Below the pieces are notes generated by a model, which saw only the letters and a program-made list of their open reading frames with translations, ran no database searches and had not been told where the DNA came from. From contig CAKTCT010000042.1 in assembly GCA_934539585.1 (NCBI GenBank), positions 1-23,991 of the forward strand: 23,991 nt of DNA. Direction: 5' to 3'. Source of the stretch: an uncultured Oscillospiraceae bacterium. GTDB lineage: Bacteria > Bacillota > Clostridia > Oscillospirales > Ruminococcaceae. Positions 6,243 through 14,134 of this stretch are shown piece by piece; position 1 is the first letter of the stretch, and each line of letters begins with the position of its first letter. Both the position numbers and the translations under genes were made by a program.

Positions 6243-7036
6243 AGTACTTTGAATTCGGGACGGAGCACCCGGAGCTCATGGTCATCCTCCACGGCGGCGG
6301 CGTCAGCTACCTGGGAGCGCTGCCTGCGGCCAAGGAAATGGCCAAGGTTTACCACGTGGTCCTGGTAGCCTACGACGGCTTCAACCCCGACGAGCCGGAA
6401 ACGGAGTTCCAGTCCCCCGCCGACGAGGCCAGGCGTCTGGGAGACTACCTCACCGCCCACTACGGCGGGAAGGTCGATATCCTTTACGCCATCTCCTACG
6501 GCTGCCGGGTGATGATGGAGGTCCTGGCCGACCCCCGGCTCACCATAACCACCACCATCGCCGACGGCATGGGCTTAAAGGACTACCCCAATATCCGCAG
6601 CAAGTGGGGGAAGGACCTGTACTGCTTCTTTTTCACCGGGATTTTCTACGCCGTCATGGGCCGCCCCGGCCCCCGGCGGAAAAAGTTTCTGGCTAAGATC
6701 AGCGGCCGGACTCTGGAGGAAGCCGAGCGCATCCTCTACGGCAGGGCCACCTGGAAAAGCTGGAAGAATCAGGATTACTTCCTCATCGGCAGGAAAACGG
6801 ACTACTCCCTCTTTGAAAAGACCGACATGCACCTTTGGTACGGCATCAAGGGGACCGTGGACAAAAAGCTCTCCGCCGGTCTGGACGCCCTGAAGGCCAA
6901 GGGGTATCCCTTCACCGTAAAAATCTTCCCCGACATGGGCCACGGCGGCCTGGCCGGGGAGCACCCGGAGGAATTCTCCAGGGAAGTCCAGGCCGCCCAC
7001 GCCCGGCGCTCCGGGCAGAAAGAAGGATGTATATGA
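6239..7036 (+). CDS. Alpha/beta hydrolase
   Basis: A 265-aa alpha/beta-hydrolase-fold protein. An HGGG oxyanion-hole motif lies at residues 18-21. The nucleophile elbow is AISYG with Ser86; the first glycine of the usual G-x-S-x-G is alanine. A likely catalytic histidine is H235 in DMGHGG near the C-terminus. The fold is clear and the chemistry probably ester, thioester or amide hydrolysis, but no substrate class can be assigned. The start overlaps the preceding stop (ATGA), and the stop overlaps the next gene's start in the same way, so the three hydrolase genes from 5379 to 7939 are translationally chained. Confidence 0.82.
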   Translation: MKYFEFGTEHPELMVILHGGGVSYLGALPAAKEMAKVYHVVLVAYDGFNPDEPETEFQSPADEARRLGDYLTAHYGGKVDILYAISYGCRVMMEVLADPRLTITTTIADGMGLKDYPNIRSKWGKDLYCFFFTGIFYAVMGRPGPRRKKFLAKISGRTLEEAERILYGRATWKSWKNQDYFLIGRKTDYSLFEKTDMHLWYGIKGTVDKKLSAGLDALKAKGYPFTVKIFPDMGHGGLAGEHPEEFSREVQAAHARRSGQKEGCI

Positions 7037-7939
7037 GCCCCTTTGCCGCCCTTCTCCGCACCGTTTATAAGCTCTCCGGCGCGAAAAAATCCTTTTCCCT
7101 GCCGGAGGACGCTATTCTGAAGGTCATCGAAAAGCAGAACCGCCATCGCGGCTTCTTCCGGCCCACGGACCGGAAAGCCTGCTACGAGGTCCGCACCGTC
7201 AACGGCTTTCCCTGTCTCATCGTCCGGGAGCGGCCGGAGCCCTCCCGGCGGGCCATCCTCTACTTCTTCGGCGGCGGCATGGTCATCGGCCCGGACAAGG
7301 GGGACCTTCTCGTCATGCGGAAGCTCTGCCGGGAGACCGGCTGCGACGTCTGGTTCCCCTTCTACCCCCTCTGCACCGACCACTGCATCACCGAGACCTA
7401 CGCCATGGCCTATGAGTGCTACCGCCAGATGACCGCCCTCTACGGCGGGGGAAACGTCAGCACCTGCGGCTTTTCCTCCGGCGGAGCCTTGGCCCTGGGA
7501 ATGGCCGCCCACAACAACGCCCAAGCCGGACCCCCTCCCTCCGCCCCGGCACATCGTGGCCGTCTCCCCCGGTGAGGTCCCCTGGAACGACGCGGAAAAG
7601 GCCCGGATGCAGGCCCTCAACGAAAGAGACGTGGCCATCGACTACGCCTTTATGGTGACGGTGGAAAAATTCATGCGCCACGGAGCCGACAACGTCCCGG
7701 ACTACATGATCTCCGGCTCCCGGGGGGATTTCACCGGCGTCGGCGACATCTGCTTCCTGTACAGCGCCGACGAGGTCCTCTACGGCGCGCTGCCGGACTT
7801 TGAAGCGGCCTGCAAACGGGCGGGTGTCCCGTACACCGCCTTCGCCCGGCCCGGCATGGTCCACTGCTACTGCATGCTCCCCTGTTTCCGGGAGGCCAAA
7901 GAGGACTTCGCAAAGATCACCGACATTCTCAAGCGCTAG
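7033..7939 (+). pseudogene. Alpha/beta hydrolase (HSL/acetyl-esterase type) with one frameshift
   Basis: The reading frame from the ATG at 7033 encodes the N-terminal two thirds of a steryl/acetyl esterase-like hydrolase. It has an FFGGGM oxyanion motif (residues 78-83, HGGG-like with F for H) and GFSSG (146-150) with nucleophile Ser148. The frame then shifts in the C-rich stretch 7531-7550. The rest continues in the +1 frame (AVSPGEVPWN, YMISGSRGD, then a C-terminal RPGMVHCYC with the expected His) to the TAG at 7937. Removing one C restores a single protein of about 301 aa. This is either a sequencing error or a recent inactivation. ATG 7033 is preferred over ATG 7027 because AAGGA at 7023-7027 needs the spacing. 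Confidence 0.8.
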
Positions 7940-7950
7940 GAGGAACCCTC

Positions 7951-8652
7951 ATGAACGACGACCAGCTGAAATTCGACCGGACCCGCCACGTCCTCTACTC
8001 CAAGGTCTGCAAAAAAGAAATTCAGAAGCGCATCGCCCTCCACTACCCCGAGGACCGGCAGGAGGCCGTCTGGACACAGGTCCAGGAGCGGTACGCAGCT
8101 TTTCTCTCCGACTGGCCCGTGGACCTGGGCGGCGCAAAGAACTTCCACAACGGCAAAGGCGGCACCTACGACTGCATCGCCCTGATGGCCTACTACGCCG
8201 TCTGCAAGGACGTCACCAGTCTGGATGAGATCGAGGAAATGGAGGGGGCGCTGATCCTCCCGGCCTTCCGCTTTCTGAAATTTGTGGACTGCAACAAGCC
8301 CTTCTTCAAAAAGCTCATGTACCGCTCCTTCCGGAACGCCAAGGCCCAGTGCGACAAGTGGGGGGACTACCAGATGAACGTGGCGCCCCTGGACATGGAA
8401 AAGCCCATCTACTACGAATTCACCCGGTGCCCCGCCGCGGAATTTGCAAAGTCCCATGGCCTTCTGGAGGTCATGCCCGCTCTCTGCAACCCGGATTACA
8501 CCGCCATGGAGCTGATCCACGCCCGGCTCATCCGCACCACCACCTGCGCCAACGGCTGCCGGTGCGATTACACCATCTGCGGCGACCGGGACCCCTACGC
8601 CCTGGATCACCCGGAATACAAGGACGACGCCGGATACCGCCGGAACCGTTAG
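7951..8652 (+). CDS. L-2-amino-thiazoline-4-carboxylic acid hydrolase-family protein (copy 1)
   Basis: A 233-aa member of the ATC hydrolase family, named after the Pseudomonas enzyme that opens 2-aminothiazoline-4-carboxylate on the way to L-cysteine. Most family members in gut Clostridia have no known substrate. The C-terminal half shows the family pattern RCPAAEF (Cys160), ALCNPDY (Cys179, Asp182) and NGCRCDY (Cys203, Cys205, Asp206). Two paralogues in the same operon (9444, 11815) keep the same cysteines. Strong AGGAGG site, 11 nt after the preceding stop. Function in thiazoline or other cyclic amide opening is inference from the family name only. Confidence 0.82.
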   Translation: MNDDQLKFDRTRHVLYSKVCKKEIQKRIALHYPEDRQEAVWTQVQERYAAFLSDWPVDLGGAKNFHNGKGGTYDCIALMAYYAVCKDVTSLDEIEEMEGALILPAFRFLKFVDCNKPFFKKLMYRSFRNAKAQCDKWGDYQMNVAPLDMEKPIYYEFTRCPAAEFAKSHGLLEVMPALCNPDYTAMELIHARLIRTTTCANGCRCDYTICGDRDPYALDHPEYKDDAGYRRNR

Positions 8653-8664
8653 GAGGCCCTTTTC

Positions 8665-9447
8665 ATGCTCTTTGAAACTCTGGGGAACCCTTCCTCCCCC
8701 GCCGTGCTGTTCTTCCACGCCATGGGCGTCACCGGAGCCAGCAGCGAGCCGGTGGCCAAGCGGCTCCAGGACCGCTATTACTGCATCCTGCCCACCTCCA
8801 CGGTGTACTGCCCCGGCCAGCGCTACGCCGGAAAAGCCGACGAGCTCCGCCAGATCGAGGGTTTCCTCCAAAGCAAGGGGGTGGCCCGGCTGGCTCTGGT
8901 CACGGCGTCCTCCTTGGGCGCGGACCTGGCTCTGGCCTTTCTGGCCCGGACCAAAATGCCCGTGGACCACGTCTTTTTCGACGGCGGCCAGTTCGCCCGG
9001 ATCGGCAGGGGGACCCGCCGCTTCATGGTCCCCTTCCTCTACCTTGCCATCAAGAGCCTTGCCTGGTCCAATGGAAGGACCCTGAAAAAGCTCCTGTGGT
9101 GCGACGACGACGGCATCCGGCCCTACTTCATCGCTGCGGGGAAGGCCCTGACCTACGGGAACCTCCGCCGCCAGCTTTCCGACAGCCTGGAGGACAAGCC
9201 ATTCCCGCCCCTTCCGGAGGAGCTGCAGCGCCGGTGCTTCTTTGAATTCGGCAGCGCTGAGGAGCATGTCAAGTACCGCGCTGCCGTCCGGGCCGCCTAT
9301 CCCCAGGGGTGCTTTCCGGTTTTTGCCGGGCACAATCACATGGAGTACCAGATCCGGGACCCCAAAGGCTATGCGGAGATGCTCCGCTCCATCCTCAACG
9401 GCAATGGGCTGCCGGACCTGCCCTTTCTGCAAAAGGAGGCCCTATGA
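8665..9447 (+). CDS. Alpha/beta hydrolase
   Basis: A 260-aa alpha/beta-hydrolase-fold protein. The N-terminal strand and turn AVLFFHAMGVTG (residues 13-24) carry the HxxG oxyanion motif. The nucleophile elbow is ASSLG with Ser83; alanine replaces the first glycine, as in the hydrolase at 6239. A C-terminal FAGHNHMEY supplies the candidate catalytic histidine. The gene lies between two ATC-hydrolase-family genes and its stop overlaps the start of the second (ATGA). AGGAGG upstream of the ATG. Substrate unknown. Confidence 0.82.
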   Translation: MLFETLGNPSSPAVLFFHAMGVTGASSEPVAKRLQDRYYCILPTSTVYCPGQRYAGKADELRQIEGFLQSKGVARLALVTASSLGADLALAFLARTKMPVDHVFFDGGQFARIGRGTRRFMVPFLYLAIKSLAWSNGRTLKKLLWCDDDGIRPYFIAAGKALTYGNLRRQLSDSLEDKPFPPLPEELQRRCFFEFGSAEEHVKYRAAVRAAYPQGCFPVFAGHNHMEYQIRDPKGYAEMLRSILNGNGLPDLPFLQKEAL

Positions 9448-10058
9448 AAGAGAACTACCTCATCGCCGCCTTCCGGAAGACCGCCGGGACCCTCCCCGAC
9501 GCGCCCCGGCTCAACGAAGACCTGGACCGCCGCATGGCGGAACTGCGGGAAATCTACGCCAACGCCTCCAAGGAGCAGCAGTTCCATCTGGAAAGCCAGA
9601 TTCTCCCCGGCATCGCCGTCTACCAGACACTGCAAGCCGTCCTGCCCAAGGAGGCCGCCCTGGAAACCGTCCGGGGCTACATCGAGGACCGGGCCTGGGC
9701 CATGCGGAAGCACATTCTCCGACTGATGAAGCTCCCGGGGCTTTACCGCCTGGTCCCCACCCTGTTCGCCAAGGGCACCCGGAAATTCTTCGGGGAAGCG
9801 GCCGGCTTCTCCGCCAGGGAGCTGGACGTCAGCAGGACCTCCTGGCGGCTGGATATGCTCCGCTGTCCCTACCACGACGTCTGCACCCGGCAAGGCTGTC
9901 CGGAGCTCTGCCCTTGCTTCTGCGGCAGCGACGACATCACATACGACAACCTGCACCCCAGGCTCCGGTGGCGCAGGACCACGACACTGGGCAGAGGCGG
10001 CAGCTGCTGCGACTTCTGCCTGACCCTTCAGGAGGACGCCCATGAAATATCCCATTGA
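9444..10058 (+). CDS. L-2-amino-thiazoline-4-carboxylic acid hydrolase-family protein (copy 2)
   Basis: A 204-aa paralogue of the proteins at 7951 and 11815, with the family's C-terminal cysteines at LRCPYHD (Cys141), CFCGSDD (Cys160) and SCCDF (Cys188, Cys189, Asp190). The distance between the first two is 19 residues, the same as in both paralogues. Extra cysteines around 147-158 make this copy especially cysteine-rich. The N-terminal half is helical and poorly conserved between the copies. Start AAGGAGG-supported and overlapping the previous stop; the 3' end overlaps the next gene by 17 bp. Confidence 0.78.
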   Translation: MKENYLIAAFRKTAGTLPDAPRLNEDLDRRMAELREIYANASKEQQFHLESQILPGIAVYQTLQAVLPKEAALETVRGYIEDRAWAMRKHILRLMKLPGLYRLVPTLFAKGTRKFFGEAAGFSARELDVSRTSWRLDMLRCPYHDVCTRQGCPELCPCFCGSDDITYDNLHPRLRWRRTTTLGRGGSCCDFCLTLQEDAHEISH

Positions 10059-10881
10059 AAAAAACACCGTCCAGGAGACCCTGGTGATCCCTCTCTATGG
10101 CCGGAAAATGTGTACGGAGCGGTTCCCCAACCTTTTCCGGGACGAAACCGCCCTTCAGCTCATGGAAAAGATCGACTATGACTTTTCCGAGCTGGAAGCT
10201 AGGTCCAGAAGCACCATGCAGCAGTTCGGCTTCCTGGAAGCCGCCATGCGCCAGAACGACCTGGCCATTGAGGTCCGGGACTACCTGAGCTCCCACCCGG
10301 AGGCCGCCGTGGTCAACCTGGGCTGCGGCCTGGACAACACCGGCCGCAGCTGCGACAACGGCCGGTGCAGGCTCTACAACCTGGACTTTCCCGGGGTCAT
10401 CGCCGTCCGGGACGCCCTTCTCCCCGCCGGGGACCGGGAGGAGAACATTTCCTGCGACCTCAACGACTTTTCCTGGATGGAAAAGATCGACGGCTCCAAG
10501 GGCGCGGTGTTCTTCGCCGCCGGGGTGTTCTACTACTTCCCCAAGGACCAGGTGAAGGCCCTGGTCCAGGCCATGGCGGCAGCCTTCCCCGGCGGGAAGC
10601 TGGTCTTTGACGCCGCCGGGAAAAGCGCCGTCAAACTGATGCTGAAAACCTGGATCAAAACCGCAAAAATTCAGGACGTTGGCGCATACTTCGCCGTTTC
10701 CGACCCAAAAGCCGAGCTTTCCCCCTGGAGTGAAGCCCTCCGGGTGTCCAGCAAGGGCTACATGCTGGGCTATTCGGACCTCCGGGACCCCTCGGTGCCG
10801 GGATTTTACCGGTTCCTCTCAATGGTCGGCGACGGCATGATGAAGATGCGGATCGTCCGTCTGGACTTCAAAGGAGCGTGA
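10042..10881 (+). CDS. Leucine carboxyl methyltransferase-family SAM methyltransferase (second copy)
   Basis: A 279-aa LCM/TcmP-type methyltransferase. The SAM-binding loop VVNLGCGLDN is at residues 90-99 and the family motif LYNLDFP at 111-117. It is followed by AAGVFYYF where the first copy has EGLTMYL. Relative to the enzyme at 4578 it lacks the glutamate of that motif and has a short Cys-containing insert (SCDNGRC) after motif I. The two probably act on different or successive positions of a related substrate, which is inference. The start lies inside the end of the preceding gene, preceded by AGGAGG, so it is translationally coupled. Confidence 0.83.
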   Translation: MKYPIEKNTVQETLVIPLYGRKMCTERFPNLFRDETALQLMEKIDYDFSELEARSRSTMQQFGFLEAAMRQNDLAIEVRDYLSSHPEAAVVNLGCGLDNTGRSCDNGRCRLYNLDFPGVIAVRDALLPAGDREENISCDLNDFSWMEKIDGSKGAVFFAAGVFYYFPKDQVKALVQAMAAAFPGGKLVFDAAGKSAVKLMLKTWIKTAKIQDVGAYFAVSDPKAELSPWSEALRVSSKGYMLGYSDLRDPSVPGFYRFLSMVGDGMMKMRIVRLDFKGA

Positions 10882-10885
10882 TCGT

Positions 10886-11818
10886 ATGAAACATCTGCAT
10901 TTCGACCCGGAGCCCTCCGGCTTCTACGGCGCGTACTGGACCTGCAAGGGCGGGTCCTCCTGCGCCATCATCGCCATGCTGGGCGACGACCCCGAGGACT
11001 ACATGGCCCGCTCGACGGTGAAATGGCTCCTCCGCCTGGGGGTCAACGTCCTGACCATGTCCCCGGCCAAGAAGGATTACAGCCACCACAACTACCCCCT
11101 GGAGCGCATCGAAGCCGCCATTGCCTGGCTCAAAACCCACGGAAACCGGAAGGTGGGCATTGCCGGGGCCTCCACCACCGGCACCCTGGCCCTGACGGCG
11201 GCCTCCCTGTTCCCGGACCTGACCCTGACCATCGCCATGACCCCCAGCGACTTTATCTGGCAGGGCTTCATGCAGGGCGACAAGGACGGCTGCAAGGAAT
11301 GGCCCATTCCCGGGGAGTCCCTGTTCTCCTACCGGGGGAAGCCCCTGCCCTACATGCCCTTCTGCTACCAGCACCCCCAGTACTGGCAGGTTTTCTCCGA
11401 GGAGACCAAGCGCAGCGGCAGCATGCTGTCCTCCCGGAAGATTTTTGACGACTCCGAAGCCGCCCACCCCATCACCGAGGCCGAGACCATCCCCGTGGAG
11501 AACATCCGCGGCAAGCTCTTTCTGGTGGCCGCCGAGGACGACACCCTCTGGGACGCGGCCAAGTACATCCGCCGCATAGAAAGGCGCCTGGCGGAAAAGC
11601 CCCACACCTGCGACGTGGAGTCCGTGGTCTATGAGCACGGCACCCACTTCGTTTTCCCCGACGGGATGCTGAAAACCATGCTGCCCATCGGTTCGGCGCT
11701 GTTTGTGAAGATGGCCTTTCCCGCGGCCAAAGCCTATCCCAGGGAGTGCAAGGCTGCCCGGGAAGACATCGACCGCCGCATGACCAAGGCCATCACCGAA
11801 TGGAGGGACGCCAGATGA
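10886..11818 (+). CDS. Alpha/beta hydrolase of the BAAT / acyl-CoA thioesterase C-terminal type
   Basis: A 310-aa hydrolase resembling the C-terminal domain of bile acid-CoA:amino acid N-acyltransferase and acyl-CoA thioesterases. The nucleophile region VGIAGASTTGTLAL (residues 90-103) has Ser96 where that family has its catalytic Ser/Cys. Asp in AAEDDTLWD and His in YEHGTHF fit the other triad positions. Family members hydrolyse acyl-CoA or transfer the acyl group to an amine. In this operon it could release or transfer an acylated intermediate. AAAGGAG ribosome site; the stop overlaps the next start (ATGA). Confidence 0.8.
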   Translation: MKHLHFDPEPSGFYGAYWTCKGGSSCAIIAMLGDDPEDYMARSTVKWLLRLGVNVLTMSPAKKDYSHHNYPLERIEAAIAWLKTHGNRKVGIAGASTTGTLALTAASLFPDLTLTIAMTPSDFIWQGFMQGDKDGCKEWPIPGESLFSYRGKPLPYMPFCYQHPQYWQVFSEETKRSGSMLSSRKIFDDSEAAHPITEAETIPVENIRGKLFLVAAEDDTLWDAAKYIRRIERRLAEKPHTCDVESVVYEHGTHFVFPDGMLKTMLPIGSALFVKMAFPAAKAYPRECKAAREDIDRRMTKAITEWRDAR

Positions 11819-12456
11819 AATACGCCGGGATGCCTTTTGGAATGTGGGCCCTGTTCGCCCGCTCCTTCCGGACCCAGCTCACCGCCGTCCTTGACTACGA
11901 CGAAGGGACCGCCAGGTCCATCGCCCGGGCCGCCAGGCCCAGGTATCAGGAGATCATCCGCAGGCTGCCGGAGTTTGAAAAGGCCGACCGCTTCCAGATG
12001 AACATCGTCAACTGCGCCATGCTCTGCGCCTTTGTCCTCTCCATGCCCCGGCGGCCGGAGGTGGCCCCGCTGACCGAATACTACGCCAAATCCATGATGA
12101 CCAAGCCCATGGCCTGGTTCTGCCGCAAAAGCGGGAAGCAGAAGTTCACGGAAAAGGACCTGGCCGGGATGCGGGCCACCGCCGCCCTGAGGGCCGCCGA
12201 CCGGAACCCCTATTCCTGGAACATGGACCTTTTCCCCTACCCCGACGGCAGCGGCTACGAGGCCCGGTTCTACCGCTGCGGCATCTGCACCCTGACGAAG
12301 GAGCTGGGGCTCTACGACCTGACCCCCGCCATGTGCCGCCTGGACTACACCATGGCCGAGGCGGGGGGCGCCAGCGATTTCGTCCGGGAGTACACCCTGG
12401 CCTCCGGCGGCCCCTACTGCGACTGCGGCTACAAAAGGAGGGTCCGGCATGGCTGA
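11815..12456 (+). CDS. L-2-amino-thiazoline-4-carboxylic acid hydrolase-family protein (copy 3)
   Basis: A 213-aa third member of the family in this operon. Conserved C-terminal positions are FYRCGIC (Cys155), AMCRLDY (Cys174, Asp177) and PYCDCGY (Cys202, Asp203). The usual RCP motif reads RCG, so the proline is lost. Start ATG 11815 overlaps the previous stop; reading further upstream in the same frame would enter the preceding gene. The end overlaps the next gene by 8 bp. Confidence 0.78.
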   Translation: MKYAGMPFGMWALFARSFRTQLTAVLDYDEGTARSIARAARPRYQEIIRRLPEFEKADRFQMNIVNCAMLCAFVLSMPRRPEVAPLTEYYAKSMMTKPMAWFCRKSGKQKFTEKDLAGMRATAALRAADRNPYSWNMDLFPYPDGSGYEARFYRCGICTLTKELGLYDLTPAMCRLDYTMAEAGGASDFVREYTLASGGPYCDCGYKRRVRHG

Positions 12457-13141
12457 TTTCAACGACATCGGCATCTCCCGCCAGCTGGACTGGCCCCGGA
12501 TCAAGAAGCTCCTGACCATGGGCTTCTTGGCCTCCCTGGGCCACCTGGCCGCCGACTTCCTCCTGGCCTGGGGCAGGGAGGACGAAAGCCTTTCCGGCGT
12601 CCTCCGGATGCTGTCGGCCTACACCGCCGCCCCGGACGGGGCCCTGTTCGCCGCGGCGCTGCTGGGCCTTGTGAGCATCACCCTGGAGGGGCTCTGCCTG
12701 TTCGGCGTCTACCGCCTGATTGCGGCCAAGTCCCCGGAATCCGCCCACCGCTACCGCGCCGGAATCTTCGGCTACGTCATTTTCTGCGGCTGCGGCTTCC
12801 ACGTTCCCGTCTGCGCCATGGCTTTTCTGTACAAGCACGGCCTGGCCGACGGGCTGCTTTTAAAATACGCCGCCTACTTCCTTCTGCCCGCCTTCCTGCT
12901 GTTCTGGGTTTTCTTCCTGATCCTGGAAATCACCCAGATCCACGCCTTCGCCAAGGGCCGGACCCCGTATCCCCGGTGGTGCTGGGTCTTTTCCATGCCC
13001 GTGGGGATGGCGGCGGCCATGGCGGTGACGGTTTTCGGCAATCATCCGGCGGTCAACGTCATTTCCTGCGCCTGGATCGCCATCGGCAGCCTTTGGATGT
13101 TCGGCGGTCTCCTGGCCGCCATGAAAAAGGCCCGGGGGTAA
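12449..13141 (+). CDS. Membrane protein of about six helices (resembles DUF6796, second copy)
   Basis: A 230-aa polytopic membrane protein with hydrophobic segments at about residues 20-45, 62-90, 105-128, 135-160, 170-192 and 196-225. It has the same size and general topology as the protein at 3872, with a similar N-terminal MGFLASLGHLAADFLLAW segment ending in an aspartate-containing helix. The resemblance to DUF6796 is tentative. Overlaps the ATC-hydrolase-family gene in front of it by 8 bp. Function unknown. Confidence 0.68.
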   Translation: MADFNDIGISRQLDWPRIKKLLTMGFLASLGHLAADFLLAWGREDESLSGVLRMLSAYTAAPDGALFAAALLGLVSITLEGLCLFGVYRLIAAKSPESAHRYRAGIFGYVIFCGCGFHVPVCAMAFLYKHGLADGLLLKYAAYFLLPAFLLFWVFFLILEITQIHAFAKGRTPYPRWCWVFSMPVGMAAAMAVTVFGNHPAVNVISCAWIAIGSLWMFGGLLAAMKKARG

Positions 13142-13153
13142 GGAGGATTTCCC

Positions 13154-13626
13154 ATGATTGTCCTGGAACTGGTCCTTTACTGCCTGATTTTCACCGTCAT
13201 AGTGAAGCTGTCCGTCCTGGGCGGCGCGGTAAAGGGGCTCTACTTCTACCCCAAAGCCGTCCAGGACCTGGCCATCCGCCGGGGCTCATCTCCCGGGAGG
13301 AAATGGTCCGGCGGCGGAAAATCTTCATGACCGCCTTTTACCTGGTGATGCTCATCTCCCTGGTCCTGATCCTGGGCCTCTGGAACCGGGTGGAGGACTT
13401 GAAAACCGCCTACCTCCAGGCCCTCCTCTTTCTGGAGGTCATGAACTGGTACGACGGCCTGGTCATCGACAAGCTCTGGGTGGGCCGCAGCCCCTTCTGG
13501 AAGCTGCCGGGGATCGACCTTCCCTACGCCCAGACCTGGCCCCAGATGCTCCGGAAGCGGCTGGTCCTGTCCCTGATCTGGGCGGTGGGAGCCGTCATTC
13601 CCGGCGGTCTCGCCCTTCTCTTCTGA
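13154..13626 (+). pseudogene. Small membrane protein with one frameshift
   Basis: Starts at ATG 13154 behind AAGGAGG. The first frame encodes MIVLELVLYCLIFTVIVKLS and continues to AVQDLAIRRG, then shifts at the GGGG run 13281-13284. The rest (LISREEMVRRRKIF, three further hydrophobic stretches, PGIDLPYAQTWPQML) follows in another frame to the TGA at 13624. Adding one base restores a protein of about 157 aa with about four membrane helices and a conserved-looking NWYDGLVIDKLWVGRSPFW block. I do not recognise the family. The frameshift sits in a homopolymer, so it may be a sequencing error. Confidence 0.7.
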
Positions 13627-13636
13627 AAGGAGTCCC

Positions 13637-14131
13637 ATGAAACGCGTTCACTTCTCCATGAACTACAAAGCCGCCGAAGCCTACATGGCCCGGATGTGCC
13701 AGAAAGGCTGGGCGGCGGTCCGCCGGACCGGAGGCCTCTGGACCTTCGCGCCCTGCAAGCCCAGCCAGTACGCCTTCCGGCTCTGCTGTCTCCGGGGGCT
13801 GCTCGGGGAGGAGCTGGACTCCCGGAAGCGCCGTCTGGCCGGCCGGGGCATTGAATTTGTCTCCGGCGGTTCCTCCTGGGCCATTTTCCGCAGCGAGAGC
13901 CCCTTCCATCTCTACACGCCGGAGGAGGAGGACGCCCTCTGCCGGAAAATCCGCCGTTCCTTGGCGGCCGGGGTCCTGCTGGGGCTTCTGGTCCTCCTGG
14001 AGAGCCTTTTTCTGGTGAACCGGCTCAGTCCCTGGTTCTACCTTCTCAGTCTTCCGGCGGCCCTGTACAGCGGGCGCTGCGCCTGTCTGGCCGCGTCCTA
14101 CACCGGTCTTATCCAAAGCAAAGGAGCGTAA
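13637..14131 (+). CDS. DUF2812 domain-containing protein
   Basis: A 164-aa protein. The N-terminal domain (residues 1-90) has the DUF2812 look: an aromatic-basic start, AEAYMARMCQKGWAAV, WTFAPCKPSQYAFR and then a WAIFR ending. Two hydrophobic helices follow at about 107-127 and 131-150, so the domain is membrane-anchored on the cytoplasmic side. DUF2812 proteins often occur with regulators and transporters; their role is unknown. AAAGGAG site 5 nt before the ATG, and 10 nt after the preceding stop. Confidence 0.75.
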   Translation: MKRVHFSMNYKAAEAYMARMCQKGWAAVRRTGGLWTFAPCKPSQYAFRLCCLRGLLGEELDSRKRRLAGRGIEFVSGGSSWAIFRSESPFHLYTPEEEDALCRKIRRSLAAGVLLGLLVLLESLFLVNRLSPWFYLLSLPAALYSGRCACLAASYTGLIQSKGA

Positions 14132-14134
14132 CAC

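Noticed and set aside
7531..7550. Programmed ribosomal frameshift in the esterase-like gene
   Set aside because: No slippery heptamer with a downstream structure is apparent, and similar homopolymer indels occur in three other genes, which points to a common error source.
7936..9432. A 498-codon open frame on the minus strand
   Set aside because: Antisense shadow of the ATC-hydrolase-family and alpha/beta hydrolase genes, which have ribosome sites and family motifs.
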